Positions 24,926 to 37,261 of a DNA stretch of 64,000 bases are shown here, in pieces. Position 1 is the first letter of the stretch, and every line of letters begins with the position of its first letter. The notes below the pieces were generated by a model. It had not been told where the DNA came from. It did not search any database and saw only the letters and a program-made list of their open reading frames with translations. This DNA comes from Sipunculus nudus (Eukaryota > Annelida > Sipuncula > Golfingiida > Sipunculidae): contig CM049320.1 of NCBI GenBank assembly GCA_026874595.1, positions 18,302,988 through 18,366,987 of the forward strand, given 5' to 3'. Position numbers and translations under genes: made by a program.

Positions 24926-27199
24926 GCATTATTTTTTTTTAATATCTATTTATTATATGTACTTAAAATAGATATTTTTATACCATATGTACTTAAAATT
25001 GAGTCACAAAATTACAGTGTAAACTATAAAATTAAAATAGCTGCATTTTCAAATAATCTTTTTTTTTTTAATATTTTAAAACATGAGAAATTACAATAGA
25101 TTAACATTTCATTGCTTTTGTTATTTAAATCATCACCATCTTAGCATTTATTAATGCTATAGTTATTTACTGCTGTTTTCTTTTCTACTTACCTCACATA
25201 ACAGGGGTTATATCTATTGGTAAGGATCTATACATATATAATTGGATGGACTTTGCTGTATTTTGTCTATATGTTAAAACCTATATGAACATGAAAGCAA
25301 GAGTTGATATGTATATATGGATGTAACTATATATACCGTATCACGTTTCTATTTGAATTATTCACATTATACCTCTGGTATTAAGTACTGATGTTTGTAT
25401 CACTGCTTGTCCAGGAGTAGATGCTTGTCTAGGGCACTCTGAACTGTGTACATATTCAGGACACAAGGTCACATTTGACAAATATTTTTACTGGTTCCTA
25501 CTCACTACAAAGTGTGGTCACACATCTAAATAACTACAAAATCTGAGCAGCACTCTTTATACTATTACTTGTACAAGACTCTGTTTAGGTGATGAACATG
25601 TCCCCCAAATAACAGCCCAGGTGTTTATTTGAAAAATAATTCTTTATTAATGTTAATTCATTTTAATCTTGCAAATTAAACAACTATTACATATATAATC
25701 ATATATTGTGGTGAACATGTTTATCCTAAATGAAAACATATGCTTCACCATGACATACCTTTAAAATCAATTAACACCTCAACATACCTGTATACCTGTT
25801 TAATACATTCCATTGCCTGGGGCTATCTTGTCTATGTATGCACTAGTATTTATGTGAATTCTCCAGTCATGGATTGGTCCATGTTATATTCTTTGCTATA
25901 GTTAACCTGTCTTATATACTTATAAGTCTATACAAATATACAGGGTTTTAAACCAATATTTCTGACCTGGATCCCTCCCTTTCTGGATCAGGAGACTTTT
26001 TTTTTAATTTTTCTTATTAGTCTTCCTGGGTTGGACCTTCCCCTTTCCAAAATCCTGAATCCACCCCTGCAGGTCTTAACAGCTTTGAGGTCCCCAAAAC
26101 TGTACTTTATACAATGCAGATATAGTGCTCATTATTCCTGGGCAGATGGTGAGAGGCGTGAGCTAATGGTAATTTTTAGGATCAGACAAAGACCAAACTG
26201 ATATGGTTTGTTCTGTAATGAAGGAATAGATCACTTAACCGCATGGATACCTGTTAATTATCCCCTGTAGGTTTCCCTGATTGCTAATTTGTTTTCAAGG
26301 AGATTGCCAATATGTCATTCTGCCTTCCTGTTTCCATGCATATGTGATACGATTATCAATGGCTCTGGTAGAAACTGCAACCATACCATTATAGACCTGG
26401 TTTTTATTTACTGCCATTTTAGATGGGTTTCATCAATTTTAATCTGTCTCTTAGGGAAAGTTTTCATAGTAATGAAATGTTTCTTGTGGTACAAAACATT
26501 CAAGTTCAATTTATGCAAAGAAATAATATGGCCAGCCATATCTTGGTGTTTCATTTATGATCACTGGTCAATGAATAATTTTATGTTCCTGTTTTCATTA
26601 TATATTTAAAGAAATCTTAATTCCTATCTTGGAAGTAAATATCAAAAGAATATTTTAAAAATAATTTGTTTTTGCAGAAAAAGTAATATGATAATTTATC
26701 TAGCCCTTTATACCATCTGGGTTACATCTCAATAAATGTAAACCAATCCAGACGGAGTTCATCTTATAATGAAATTTTAGCTCAGTTGGTATCTATGGTA
26801 ACTATTATGACATCATTATGGTTGACTTGCCAAAGTGGTTACATCCGGACTTGCTTTGTTTTCATAAAGTAAGGTTAGATAGATTAGGTCTTAAATCAGT
26901 CATTCAACTCTGCTGCTATGGCGATGTTATTACATCATAATGGTTGCCAGGCTGAATCACAAACATCTGGATGAGTTTCCAACCATTTAATAAAAGACAC
27001 ATTTCTATCCCTGAAGGTGATTATTTTAATCCCAATTACATTCTTTATGGTACCATAATGGTTACTATGGTAATAAGGAAGCCATTGACTCTTTGACCTG
27101 GGAGGACATCTGTTGCACACCTGTGTGTGATGTACTTGCTGGCATGATCAAAATTAAAGGTAACACTGAATGTTTCAGCTTGAGTCTGTGGGTAGAGGT

Positions 27200-27560
27200 T
27201 ATGTTCTTCATGCAGTGGTCACATTCCATTCCTGGTAATTCATTTCATTCTAACCACTGCTCCTAAGGGGGGCCATTTGCTAGAGACCACCACCAGGTGA
27301 GCCATGTATATTGGCACTGTGCCAAACTTTTAAACTTAGCTTCATCAGTATTAACATTTGGTCAAATGTTTTCCTATCCACCCGACAAGAAAAATGTTTC
27401 CACTAATGAATGCTGGGCATACCCAGGTTTTAGACAAATATTGCCCAGACAGTAAGGCTTGGCACAGAACCAATATACATGGCACCCCTAGTCACAGAAT
27501 ATAGCACATATGGTAGCAGTGGTTGAATGAAATGAATTCCTTGAACTGGAATTGAGGTTA
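27200..27560. mobile_element. Foldback/MITE-like element with ~100-bp inverted arms
   Basis: The left arm includes AATTCATTTCATTCTAACCA at about 27238 and GCCATGTATATTGGCACTG at about 27301. The right arm carries their reverse complements (CCAATATACATGGCAC at about 27472 and TGGTTGAATGAAATGAATT at about 27522). The arms are roughly 100 bp, diverged by scattered substitutions, and separated by about 130 bp. There is no coding content. The superfamily cannot be assigned because clean ends and a target duplication were not seen. Confidence 0.7.
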
Positions 27561-29919
27561 ATGTATGAGGAGTGTAGAATTGAGAGTCATATTAAACATT
27601 TTACATATACAATCATGATGAAAGCTAAAATTGATAAAAAAAAACAAACAATCACATACAAGTTCTTAAAAGCATGTTAATGATATTATGATTGTTGTTT
27701 TCCTAAATCTAGCATAAGGCTAAAAAGTTAAAGACACCCTTATATGTCAAGAAATAACAATTTTTATATATTTCAATCCTTCTGGAATCATTCTGAAACC
27801 AGTCTCATCAACTAGCTCCCGACCCATTAAGGTCACTTTATCTCATTTTTGGAGTCATTACAAGGGAGCATCCAATCAAATGTGTTTATTTTCACATGTG
27901 GTCAATTCCTTTGGTCATCATTGGTGGACATGCATTAAATGAGTAAGAAAATATTATTTATACTTTTAGCAACAGCAATAGTTGCTTCAATGTAGTGAAG
28001 AAGTGCATTTTGAATTCCTTTGTTGAGAATAAAGTTGTTGCCTCAATTTAAAATTGCAGCTTGTATGTTACTTACAAATATTCAAGCTGAAAATCTTTAC
28101 CAGAATACAGATTGACAAGGGGTGATGGTATACAATGTAACAAAGCACCAGCTGGTCTCAGCGGATAATAGCTCCAAATCCAACTAAATATATAAAATGA
28201 GTGGAAATTGCCCATCTCAGTGTTGATGAAAATGGATCCAAAAACCAAACATGGAATAGATGTTGTCAGTGTCTTTGAGGGTATAGGGCTTTGGTATGTG
28301 ATCTATTGGTAGATATGGAGTAGGGTACATTGTTGGCATCTCAAGGCTCCCTATAGGGTGAAGTACCATGATTGAGTTTAATGATACCCTGCCATCCACC
28401 GAGTCTAAAAGTTGAGCTGATTTTGACTGCTTGGATGACCTGACACAATGTGCTTCCTTTGTCCATCCTAAACCTCTGTACAAAGCATGTCTGGTGCTTG
28501 TATATATGATATACTCAACCTTATATATATGTTATATAAACCTTGTAAGAAGTGGGACAAGTGAAAAGGAGAAGATTCAAATCTGAAAACAATTTTATGA
28601 AAATTAGTTAAACTGGAAATTTTGTGGGCATAAGAATTTGTGAATGATGCAGTCTTCAGCAATAGAAAATAGAACGTTTCTGGAGAAAACTGATTAAAAG
28701 TTCTGATTTGAATCAAGTTTAACTGAGTTTTATGTTCATGATCAGGATCTTTTGATGTCTATTGTCCTTATCCAAGGTCTGCTTTAATCTTGAGTATATA
28801 AGAATTGGTAGAATCCATAAAACTTTAAACACACCACCATTCTGAATCAACATTACTTAATTGGTACCAAAACAATCAAGTATATCCAAGAATATTGCAA
28901 GCACATTGCAGTACTGGTAAGTTGGTCTCATTGACATGCCAAGAAGGTAACCTTAGCAGTGTTTTCATAACACATAAGGACTACAGTGGTTATTGAATTA
29001 GTCTTGGATGAAGACTGAGGGAGAAAGTAAACTTAATATTTTTTTTTTAGTTTATGTTACATTTACAGCTTCACAATTGCACAATTGTTGAATATCAAGA
29101 TTACACATTCTGGCTGAACATCAAAGGCATAAATATATAACACAAAAGATACATTGACCCGTAGGGACAGAGAAAAAGCAAGAATAATGTTCAGGGTGAC
29201 CATGCATGCACACGAAGGTGAATTATAGTGGATTTATCATAATGTCTAGTCAGCTCCACCTTACTGTGTCCTATCTCTATTATGACTTATAGTTTGACAG
29301 AGATGCAATGAGTGTCCGACTCTCTTTCTCTTTTCATACTGACATACCTTTTATAAATCATGAAACATATCTCTGATTGATTTAACTAACCCTTTATAGC
29401 AATTGACTTATCCTGGTCTGCTTGGGAAAACTGGACTGCTTATAACCTCTGTGTGTCACTTAATTAATGAAAGGACCTTGCAATCTCAGGGTGTGGTTAT
29501 AAATAGACATGCGACTATTAAAAGGGGACCTACAGTACTGAATTCTAGCAGGAAAGAGCAAACATTTCATCAAAGAGACATTGTGAAACAATATCACTGA
29601 ACAGAGCTAGAGGTAATTAAAACTGAGCAATAGTTGGGATTATGTCATATTACTCTTAATTGTCAGTAAAGTTTCTATTTTGCTGTTGCTGTGGTGTCTT
29701 ACAAGTTTCTCTTCAAATTAAAAATATTTAGGTTCTGACCCAAAGTGGCTTGTCTTGTAAACTCTCAAACCTTTTATTAAAATTTGCTTGATTATGAAAT
29801 TCCAGCTTCCTGATGGAATCCATGTTTTTTTAAGGCATGCTAGGCCAATCAGTTTCCTAATATCCAGATCCTCAACAGGTCATTGTAGAGTGTATTTTAA
29901 TTATTAATAAAGCCATATA

Positions 29920-30081
29920 TAGTGGAACCCCACAATTGCACCACCTCAAGGACTGACCAAAAGTGGTCATAGTTTTGGGGTGGTCGTATTTGCCTAGATC
30001 ATATATTCTTCACCAAGAAAAGTGCCCTTAATTGTGAGGGTGGTCACAATTGTGGGGTGGTCACAAGGTGGGGTTCCACTA
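29920..30081. mobile_element. 162-bp MITE with 14-bp terminal inverted repeats
   Basis: Perfect termini TAGTGGAACCCCAC (29920-29933) and GTGGGGTTCCACTA (30068-30081). The interior contains several forms of GGTGGTCA and its complement, so most of the element could fold. The ends and a TA next to the left terminus suggest a Tc1/mariner-type origin, which is inference. Confidence 0.75.
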
Positions 30082-33000
30082 CACATCCAGGTCTCTGTAC
30101 ACATGCTAGGCACCCACTGGCATTGACATATATTATGGTCGAAGTGTCCATTGAGAGCATAGGAAAATATCTCATTATACAGTGATTTAAGCAGCAATAT
30201 TCAATACACATATCAATAACCTGAACTATATAAGATTTTTATCATTGACCATTATGTCTATAGCAGAACTATAGTCAGTGCAAGCATCCATATACCAGAA
30301 CTATTAAGGAAATTTTAAATTTACCATAATAACAATAAAATGTCATATGCATATAGAAGCCCCATGTCTAGCTGGACTGACCATTAGTGGGTGGTCAAGG
30401 ATGAAACTCTGATAGTTTCACACCATGGTATGAGTGGACATTTACTGCCAATGGTCCGACACACATCACTGAATACGAGCACCACATTTGGGTGGTCAAA
30501 TGATGGAAAGGGGCCTTTCACACCTTGTCGGTTCTTGCAAACCATTTTGACCCTATGACCCCCCTGGTGCGATCCCTAACATTTAAAACTGAAGTACTAC
30601 ATCTCCCCTCTAGTACAAAACATCTCTGATAATCACTGGTCAAAATCTACTGTCAATCTATTTATACTGGGCTTTATTTCAATGACCCAGATAGCCAGGT
30701 TATACATTATGTCGGTTAAAAATTATTTGTATTTAAATTTTTAATTTGGTGGATATAATGGGTTATCAATTTTCATGAATTTAAAAGTCCAAGATTCTTT
30801 TGTATGAAGAAGAATACAGCTAATGATGATGGATCTAATTTGTTAAAAATACAACAATCAGCTTTATAAATGCAGTGAATCCTCCCATCAAAAGACACTA
30901 ATAGAGAGTTGTCCATATTAAAGGGGTAACAGACCTCAGAATTGACTGACAATTTGTACTGCAGAGTGCTTGTAATACAGAACTGCCTACTTAATCTGGT
31001 TTAATATACATGTACGTTTAATGAAAACATCAACAGAGTTTTTACTCATATATCTGTAAATTGCTTTAAATTTCATACATGCATTGAATTTAGCTTGGAG
31101 GATATTCATATACTGGATTTGTCAGATTTCTACAAAACTGCCAGGCCTGTATCTTTAGAAAACTGAAGCCCATGCCAAAAATTACAAACCTTAGCTGTTG
31201 TTACAGCTAGATGCCTTAAGAATCTAAAGCCTTCCTTAGTCTATGAAAAATCAATTTCTGCGAAACATGTGAAGATGATCAGTTATTGTTTGGCTCTTTG
31301 TACAGAAGGTATAGTTATACATTCATCCGATAAATTGTTTCTGTCACTGTTTGACTTACACCTGTGATTTATAGAAAAAAACAACCTGTAAATTTTGAAA
31401 ATTAATGTCTGACAGAAGTCATGTGTAAACTCTTTATCTTCTCTTACTGTCTGCAGTTTTCATCTTTCTGCTCAATTTTTTTGTTTCTGCTTCCTCCATT
31501 GTCATCTTAAAGCTGCTCTCATTAAAATATTAAATTTAGTCCAGTATGGATTTTTTATTGGAAATAAGTTTATAACAGTTAACTCAAAGCAGCAGCAATA
31601 ACATATATCAAGCTATTCCCCCATTTTTATGATTGCAATGAATGTTCAAAATTTTATTCTAGACCCAGATCACTGACACACTTACAAGAATACTACGCCC
31701 AGTGGAAATAAAATTATAAATGTTTCTGAAAAATGTAAATCAAGAATTGTCTAAATATCTCACATGCAACCAATATGACCAAATTATTTCAGCCAGAATA
31801 TCTTATTAGCATACACATAAATAATATATATTCAAGTTCAGTTATGAAATATCCTAACAATTAAACATTGAAATATCATGTGAACCATGCTACATTTCAA
31901 GATATATATATTTTTATACATATATACCACTCATCTTTAACATGAACGGATGAAAAATGTGTACCCCACCCACCATATCTTTATGTATAAAAAAATCTGA
32001 AGGACATACGGAAGTCTGGAAATATTTCCAAGCATATTCTAAGTGACCCCAGCACCATAATCCCTTCTGATCAGTGACACTATAAAAACATCACAATCGA
32101 AAGCGGCTCACATGTGATGTTTGATTTCCATCTAGTGGAGTTAATTTAGACCTGCCAGATCGCATCCGTAAACCTATGCCTGCATGTACACAGGGCTCTT
32201 CACTCATAGAAAGCATGCCATTTGTCCAGTTTGTCTTCTTGTATGTGTTGAAGGGACTCACAAAGCCACAGAGTCACTTAGCACACAACGTGCCCAAAAT
32301 TCTGCTTTGTATACATGATGGCAGAAGCGGCACTTATAGGCCTCCACACACTATCTTTACATGTTTATTATCAGATTATCTGATTGCATCCAATAGGAGC
32401 GGTCAACCCACCCAGGACATCAATGGACTCTAACTGAATACCGCCCCGGTCAGCTCTATCAGTTATCCTCTGAGCTCATACTGATTACTGAAAGGAAAAC
32501 CTCACTGATTAGGTTATTTCTTCAGGACAGTAATTGATTTCTCTTTATTCTGTTGCAATATACATCTAAAATGCTACATACCAGGGTTCTTTCTCTATGT
32601 CTGCAAAGAGATCTAGACTGATATGTTAAATGTTCTTGGAAACTGTACTTACATAATATGGTAGTACCCAGAAGTTTATATTAGTATGAAAAGTAACACA
32701 ATTTCCATTTGTTTTCCTAGGTACCCTTAAATACTTTACTCATGTGTATGTGTATACATGTGTTTGAATAAAATTGACTCAATCCAGTGTGTGTGTGTGT
32801 GAGAAAGACAGCTAATTTACATTATTTGTGTATGAGGTAACATATGAGAAATATACATGATAACAAACAACTTACTGAACCATTCAAAATACAGAAATGA
32901 TATTAAGGTTTATGCATACATAAAAGTCCAGTAATCTGATGTATCTGAAAATCACTCAAGAAACACTATTGTGAGAATTTTGTCAGTTCTTTAGCTTAAC

Positions 33001-34139
33001 AACAGATTTTGATCCACATTTAAGATTAAAATCTAACAGCAAGATATCAGTCCAGGCATCAGCAATGGTTTAATCATCAATGTGCACTCCTGTGTAGCTG
33101 ATTTATACTTCTGATTAAGCCCACTCAAAAATCCTTTAATTAAACCCTGAGGCAGCTAAAAGTACCTTGCACCCATTATCAACCATTTCACCAACATTGA
33201 TCACTCACAACTAGGTGCAATGTAATCACTGGTAGCTGCTTCATAAATCCTAACAGTTATATCGGATATAGAATGCCGTTACTCTTCATTGCATGTATTT
33301 GTTAAACGTTAATGGGATATCGAGCAAGCCTTTGATACACTGGTCTAGACATCTGTGTACTTAACTGTAGCATTTCCACCGATCAATATGGATTCGTTCT
33401 TCACACAGCAAATAAGATGATTCTTTTTACCGCAGGTAACATTGTGTAAGGATCAAATAAATCCTGCTCATGTTCAAAAATTTTTTTTTCAATACTTGTT
33501 TTTTTCACTGTTAGTTTCCTGCCCAAGATTTTTGTCTGTTTTGTCAATTATAAATGTGCATTTACCTTTACTTTGAATTATATTAGCTGGCAACAAATTT
33601 GAAAAGAAACAATATATTCATCGAAATTTTCATAAATTTGTTTCATCAGAGGAGTGAATTGTTTTGTCACAGTTTTACATTTCCTTTCCCTAATCTCTAT
33701 AAATCAATGCTATAAGGATATTAATGAGTGGAAATTTTCAACTAGTTCTACATAGGAATGATTCTTAATATTCCAAGATTAAATCCAAGGATGTTTGCAA
33801 CTTTCACTATTGAAACTATCTATATATATCCCAGTAATATTTAAAATAAATGTCATAAATTAACCTTGAGTATTCGGTAATATCCAGGCCACTTAAATAC
33901 CTTGGATGTACTACTGACATGAAAGCAGGAAACCTAAGAGAAGACCTATGAAATAATTATGCGCTTCATTCACTGTTGGAATGACGGAGAAACCTCATAT
34001 GTTACATGATATGTGCTCATCTGACCCGCAATAATCATTTAACCTACATGTTTTCTCATTCATAAAAAAATAACTGTCTTAACTGTCAGTTAATAGACTA
34101 AGCCAAAGTGTATATATATTACATTCAGGTGAGGTGTAA

Positions 34140-34800
34140 GTATATGTGCATCACTCACAATTCTCATTTACACCTAATTCACAGGTGAGGTCATATTAGC
34201 TCAAAATTTTACCTTAAGCTGTAGACATTGATATTAATTTAAAAAGACCAACTGTAATTTCTGCCTCAGAATTTTACCTAAAAAACTTGTACAATTGATA
34301 TCTAAAGACTACCAGTTTTAAATTGTACCTCAGAACTATACCAAGGTAAACTGCTGACTTGAAATATTACCCAATAACTGGAAGCTTTAATTAATACTTG
34401 ATGATTACAGTTAAAACTCTTAACTCTTAAATTATCTAAAAAAGTTCTGTTGGTGTTGATACTTAATGACTTAAATTAAAATCGTAAAATTTTAGTGCAT
34501 TTATACTTATATACTAAAAGATGATTACTATGCATTGTAGCTGAAAGCTGATGAAATTTGTATCTGGTATTTTACAAATTAAATTCCTAGCTCAGAATTT
34601 ACCTAAAGCTAGTGCCACTGATATTCATATTTATAATTGTTGGTAGTTAAAGACTCACTGTTAATTTTCTGGCCCAGAATTTTCCCAATAAACTTTCAGA
34701 GTATAAATTCCTCTTATGAAGTATATGTAACCAGAAAGCAGAAATTATGGATGCTAAAAGATAAAAGTTTAAGCCCATATATAAATAATGCTCCAAAATA
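34140..34800. repeat. Degenerate tandem repeat, ~75-bp period
   Basis: The word CTCAGAATTTTACCTAAA and its variants recur at intervals of about 70-150 bases (around 34195, 34265, 34325, 34590, 34672), each followed by a T/A-rich stretch with GATATT or GACTA. The copies are heavily diverged. Confidence 0.45.
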
Positions 34801-35282
34801 AGCCAAGAAGCTAGTGAACATGCCACCTTTACTTAAGTTTACCTAACTAATCACGATCACACTAAAAACTCTAGTATCAACTAAGATACATAAGTCTATT
34901 ATAGTTCTTTATGCTTTTGCTATCAGTTTGGTGATTATAACATCATTTTATTGAAAGCTGTGTGTCACATATTGTCCCTGCAACCTTTTTACCCCTGCCG
35001 GATGTGAGGGTTATTGTTTTCACTCAGTTCTCTGTGTGTGTGTGTGTATGTCTGGACGATATCTGGAGACAGTAAAACAGATGTTCTTGAAATTTATCAT
35101 ATAGGCTGCTGGTATTGTGAAAGTGTTAATGAAGTTCAATTTTGGTGTAAATCCAAGTGTAAACAAAACCCTGGAATGAGTGTTTTATGGGTTTTTAAAA
35201 TACATATTTCCACTTGCACTTGTTGCATGTGACCATACGGCCATCTATTGAGTGTGGTCAATAATTACGTTTCAGGAGACAA

Positions 35283-35290
35283 TGACGTCA
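35283..35290. promoter_or_regulatory. CRE-like palindrome TGACGTCA
   Basis: A perfect full-length cAMP-response-element octamer in intronic DNA, about 140 bp left of a long hairpin. No gene start is recognised next to it. Confidence 0.25.
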
Positions 35291-35427
35291 CACCATGCAT
35301 GTACTGTTTCCCTGAAAGGTGTCCGTATAACTTAACCAATGTACATAATAGGAAGGGGGCATGGTTGTTGTTTGTTATGTTTAAAGTCAAGTACAGCAAC
35401 ACCACGATGTCCAAGGCTTTTTTCAAA

Positions 35428-35480
35428 ATATTGAATTAAAAAGTTCCGAGGAATAACTCGGTTTAATTAAAATTCAATAT
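35428..35480. repeat. 53-nt two-part hairpin
   Basis: Outer stem ATATTGAATT (35428-35437) pairs with AATTCAATAT (35471-35480). Inner stem CCGAG (35446-35450) pairs with CTCGG (35457-35461) around the loop GAATAA. A/T-rich internal bulges lie between. It may be the core of a small foldback element. Confidence 0.6.
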
Positions 35481-35592
35481 CACTATCTTCCGCGCAGGGT
35501 GTGCGTCCCCATATTGGACTCTTTTTTTAATTATAATTACAGATGTTCCCAACGTCAGGGATGAATGGCCATCACATTAACATTTGGAGTCT

Positions 35593-35774
35593 GGTTCAGC
35601 CTTGCATGCCTTAATAATGGAACCCTAGCTGGTTCAGCCTTGCATGCCTTATAATAATATAATAATGAAACCCTGGTTCAGCCTTGCATGCCTTAATATT
35701 GAAACCCTGGTTCAGCCTTGCATGCCTTAATAATGAAACCCTGGTTCTGCCTTGCATGCCTTAATAATGAAACC
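35593..35774. repeat. Five-copy tandem repeat, 34-44 bp unit
   Basis: Units begin GGTTCAGCCTTGCATGCC and end TAATGAAACCCT. Copies start near 35593, 35629, 35673, 35707 and 35741. The last three are 34 bp each and nearly identical, indicating recent duplication. Confidence 0.85.
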
Positions 35775-36929
35775 CTAAGAAGTCAAAGAGTTAAATGAAC
35801 ACATCTGAGTGTGTCAATGGCAAGTATCTCAGCAGGTAACATATGTGTGGACACCTGATGAATTACACGCCCTCTTGTGATAGACTGTATTACAGTTCAA
35901 ATAAACATCAAAAGTCAGAACACAAAGTGGCATCAACTTCAAGAGATCTAATAACCACAGGGCAGTTTTGACCATAAAGGACTTTAAAAAGTTATGTAAT
36001 GCTGATAACTCTAATTATATATGACTGGGAGATGACTTGTCCCCCATCGTAAAACACTGTGAAATTGTCCAGTTTACAACACATACTTAGATGCACCTGA
36101 CTGGATGCTGTATGGCCTATGGGCATAAATGTCTTATTTCTGCTGACACTAAGTGTATCTCCATTAACTGTTAAAGAACGTATTGTGTTCAGGTGCCTCT
36201 AGCATTTTATTTTTAAAGTACTATGTGACTCAATATTGACACCTGGCAATCAGTGGTAAAATCTGAATTATCACCTGGTGATGACTGAACTTAAGCTACC
36301 AGGCAAGCGAGGACACTTTTTCATGAATCAACATGTAATAGAGAACATACAGACCATCAGATTTTTTTAATGAAATGCCAAGTCCATATAATATACTAGA
36401 TATAAGTCTCCTAAAAAAAAAACTTAACAGTAATTGAGAAATTCCCTGAAAGAGTGAAAGTTCTTTGAGATAAGATCAAGGTTTGGGGAAAGCATGGTTC
36501 ATTTACAACAAATTGAAGTGTAATATCATGAAAGTGCCATAAAATATTTTTATTCTATATTAGTCACATAATTTCAAGGATACATTTCAACGAAAATTAC
36601 TGTGGTCTGCAGTTTCAAGCCTGCAAATATTTATCACTTCTATGAAAATAGACTATCACCAGTATTTTTATTGCCACATATGTCAAAGCTTGGTCAAATT
36701 TGAACATGCACAGTTTCAGTGATTACAGATCAGTTTGGCAACCTTCAGTTACCTTTTCTGAATGACACACACCTTACTTTAATCAGTGAAATATTATCTT
36801 TCACTGTAAACATTTGCCAAACTGTAATATAAATGATACACTTATACATTTGCTTTAATATGAATTCATAATGAAATAACTAATTATGTATCATAATTAA
36901 TGATCAGACTTTTAAAATTATGTATCATA

Positions 36930-37255
36930 AACTGCTACAAGACTTTTATATTGACATATAATCTATTGTCAAATGCATGAAAGTCATGACTGTTTGCCAT
37001 CAGCAATTATTGTCATATATAAATTAATTTATAATGACATATATCATCTGTTAATTATCATATGACCATACAGTGACATATCATCTATATTTATGAATTC
37101 GAAATGACATACTTTCACTTTTCATATGTCTTTATAATGACATATCATCCATTGTCAAAGGATTTTATAATGCTATATTCTAATTATACTGTATTGTCAT
37201 ATGACTTCACATTACATATCCATAGTCATATGGCTTTTATACACCCATCTATAAC
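36930..37255. repeat. Irregular 'ATGACATAT' repeat cluster
   Basis: The words TGACATAT and CATATGAC recur about ten times at irregular spacing in AT-rich DNA. This may be an old satellite remnant. Confidence 0.4.
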
Positions 37256-37261
37256 TTGACG

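Noticed and set aside
27088-27162. Plus-strand exon-like segment before a GTAAC donor
   Set aside because: The acceptor has no pyrimidine tract and the flanks are simple GGTTACTATGG-type repeats.
32690-32775. Strong acceptor followed by a short frame ending at AATAAA
   Set aside because: Only about 14 codons are coding; too short to distinguish from chance.
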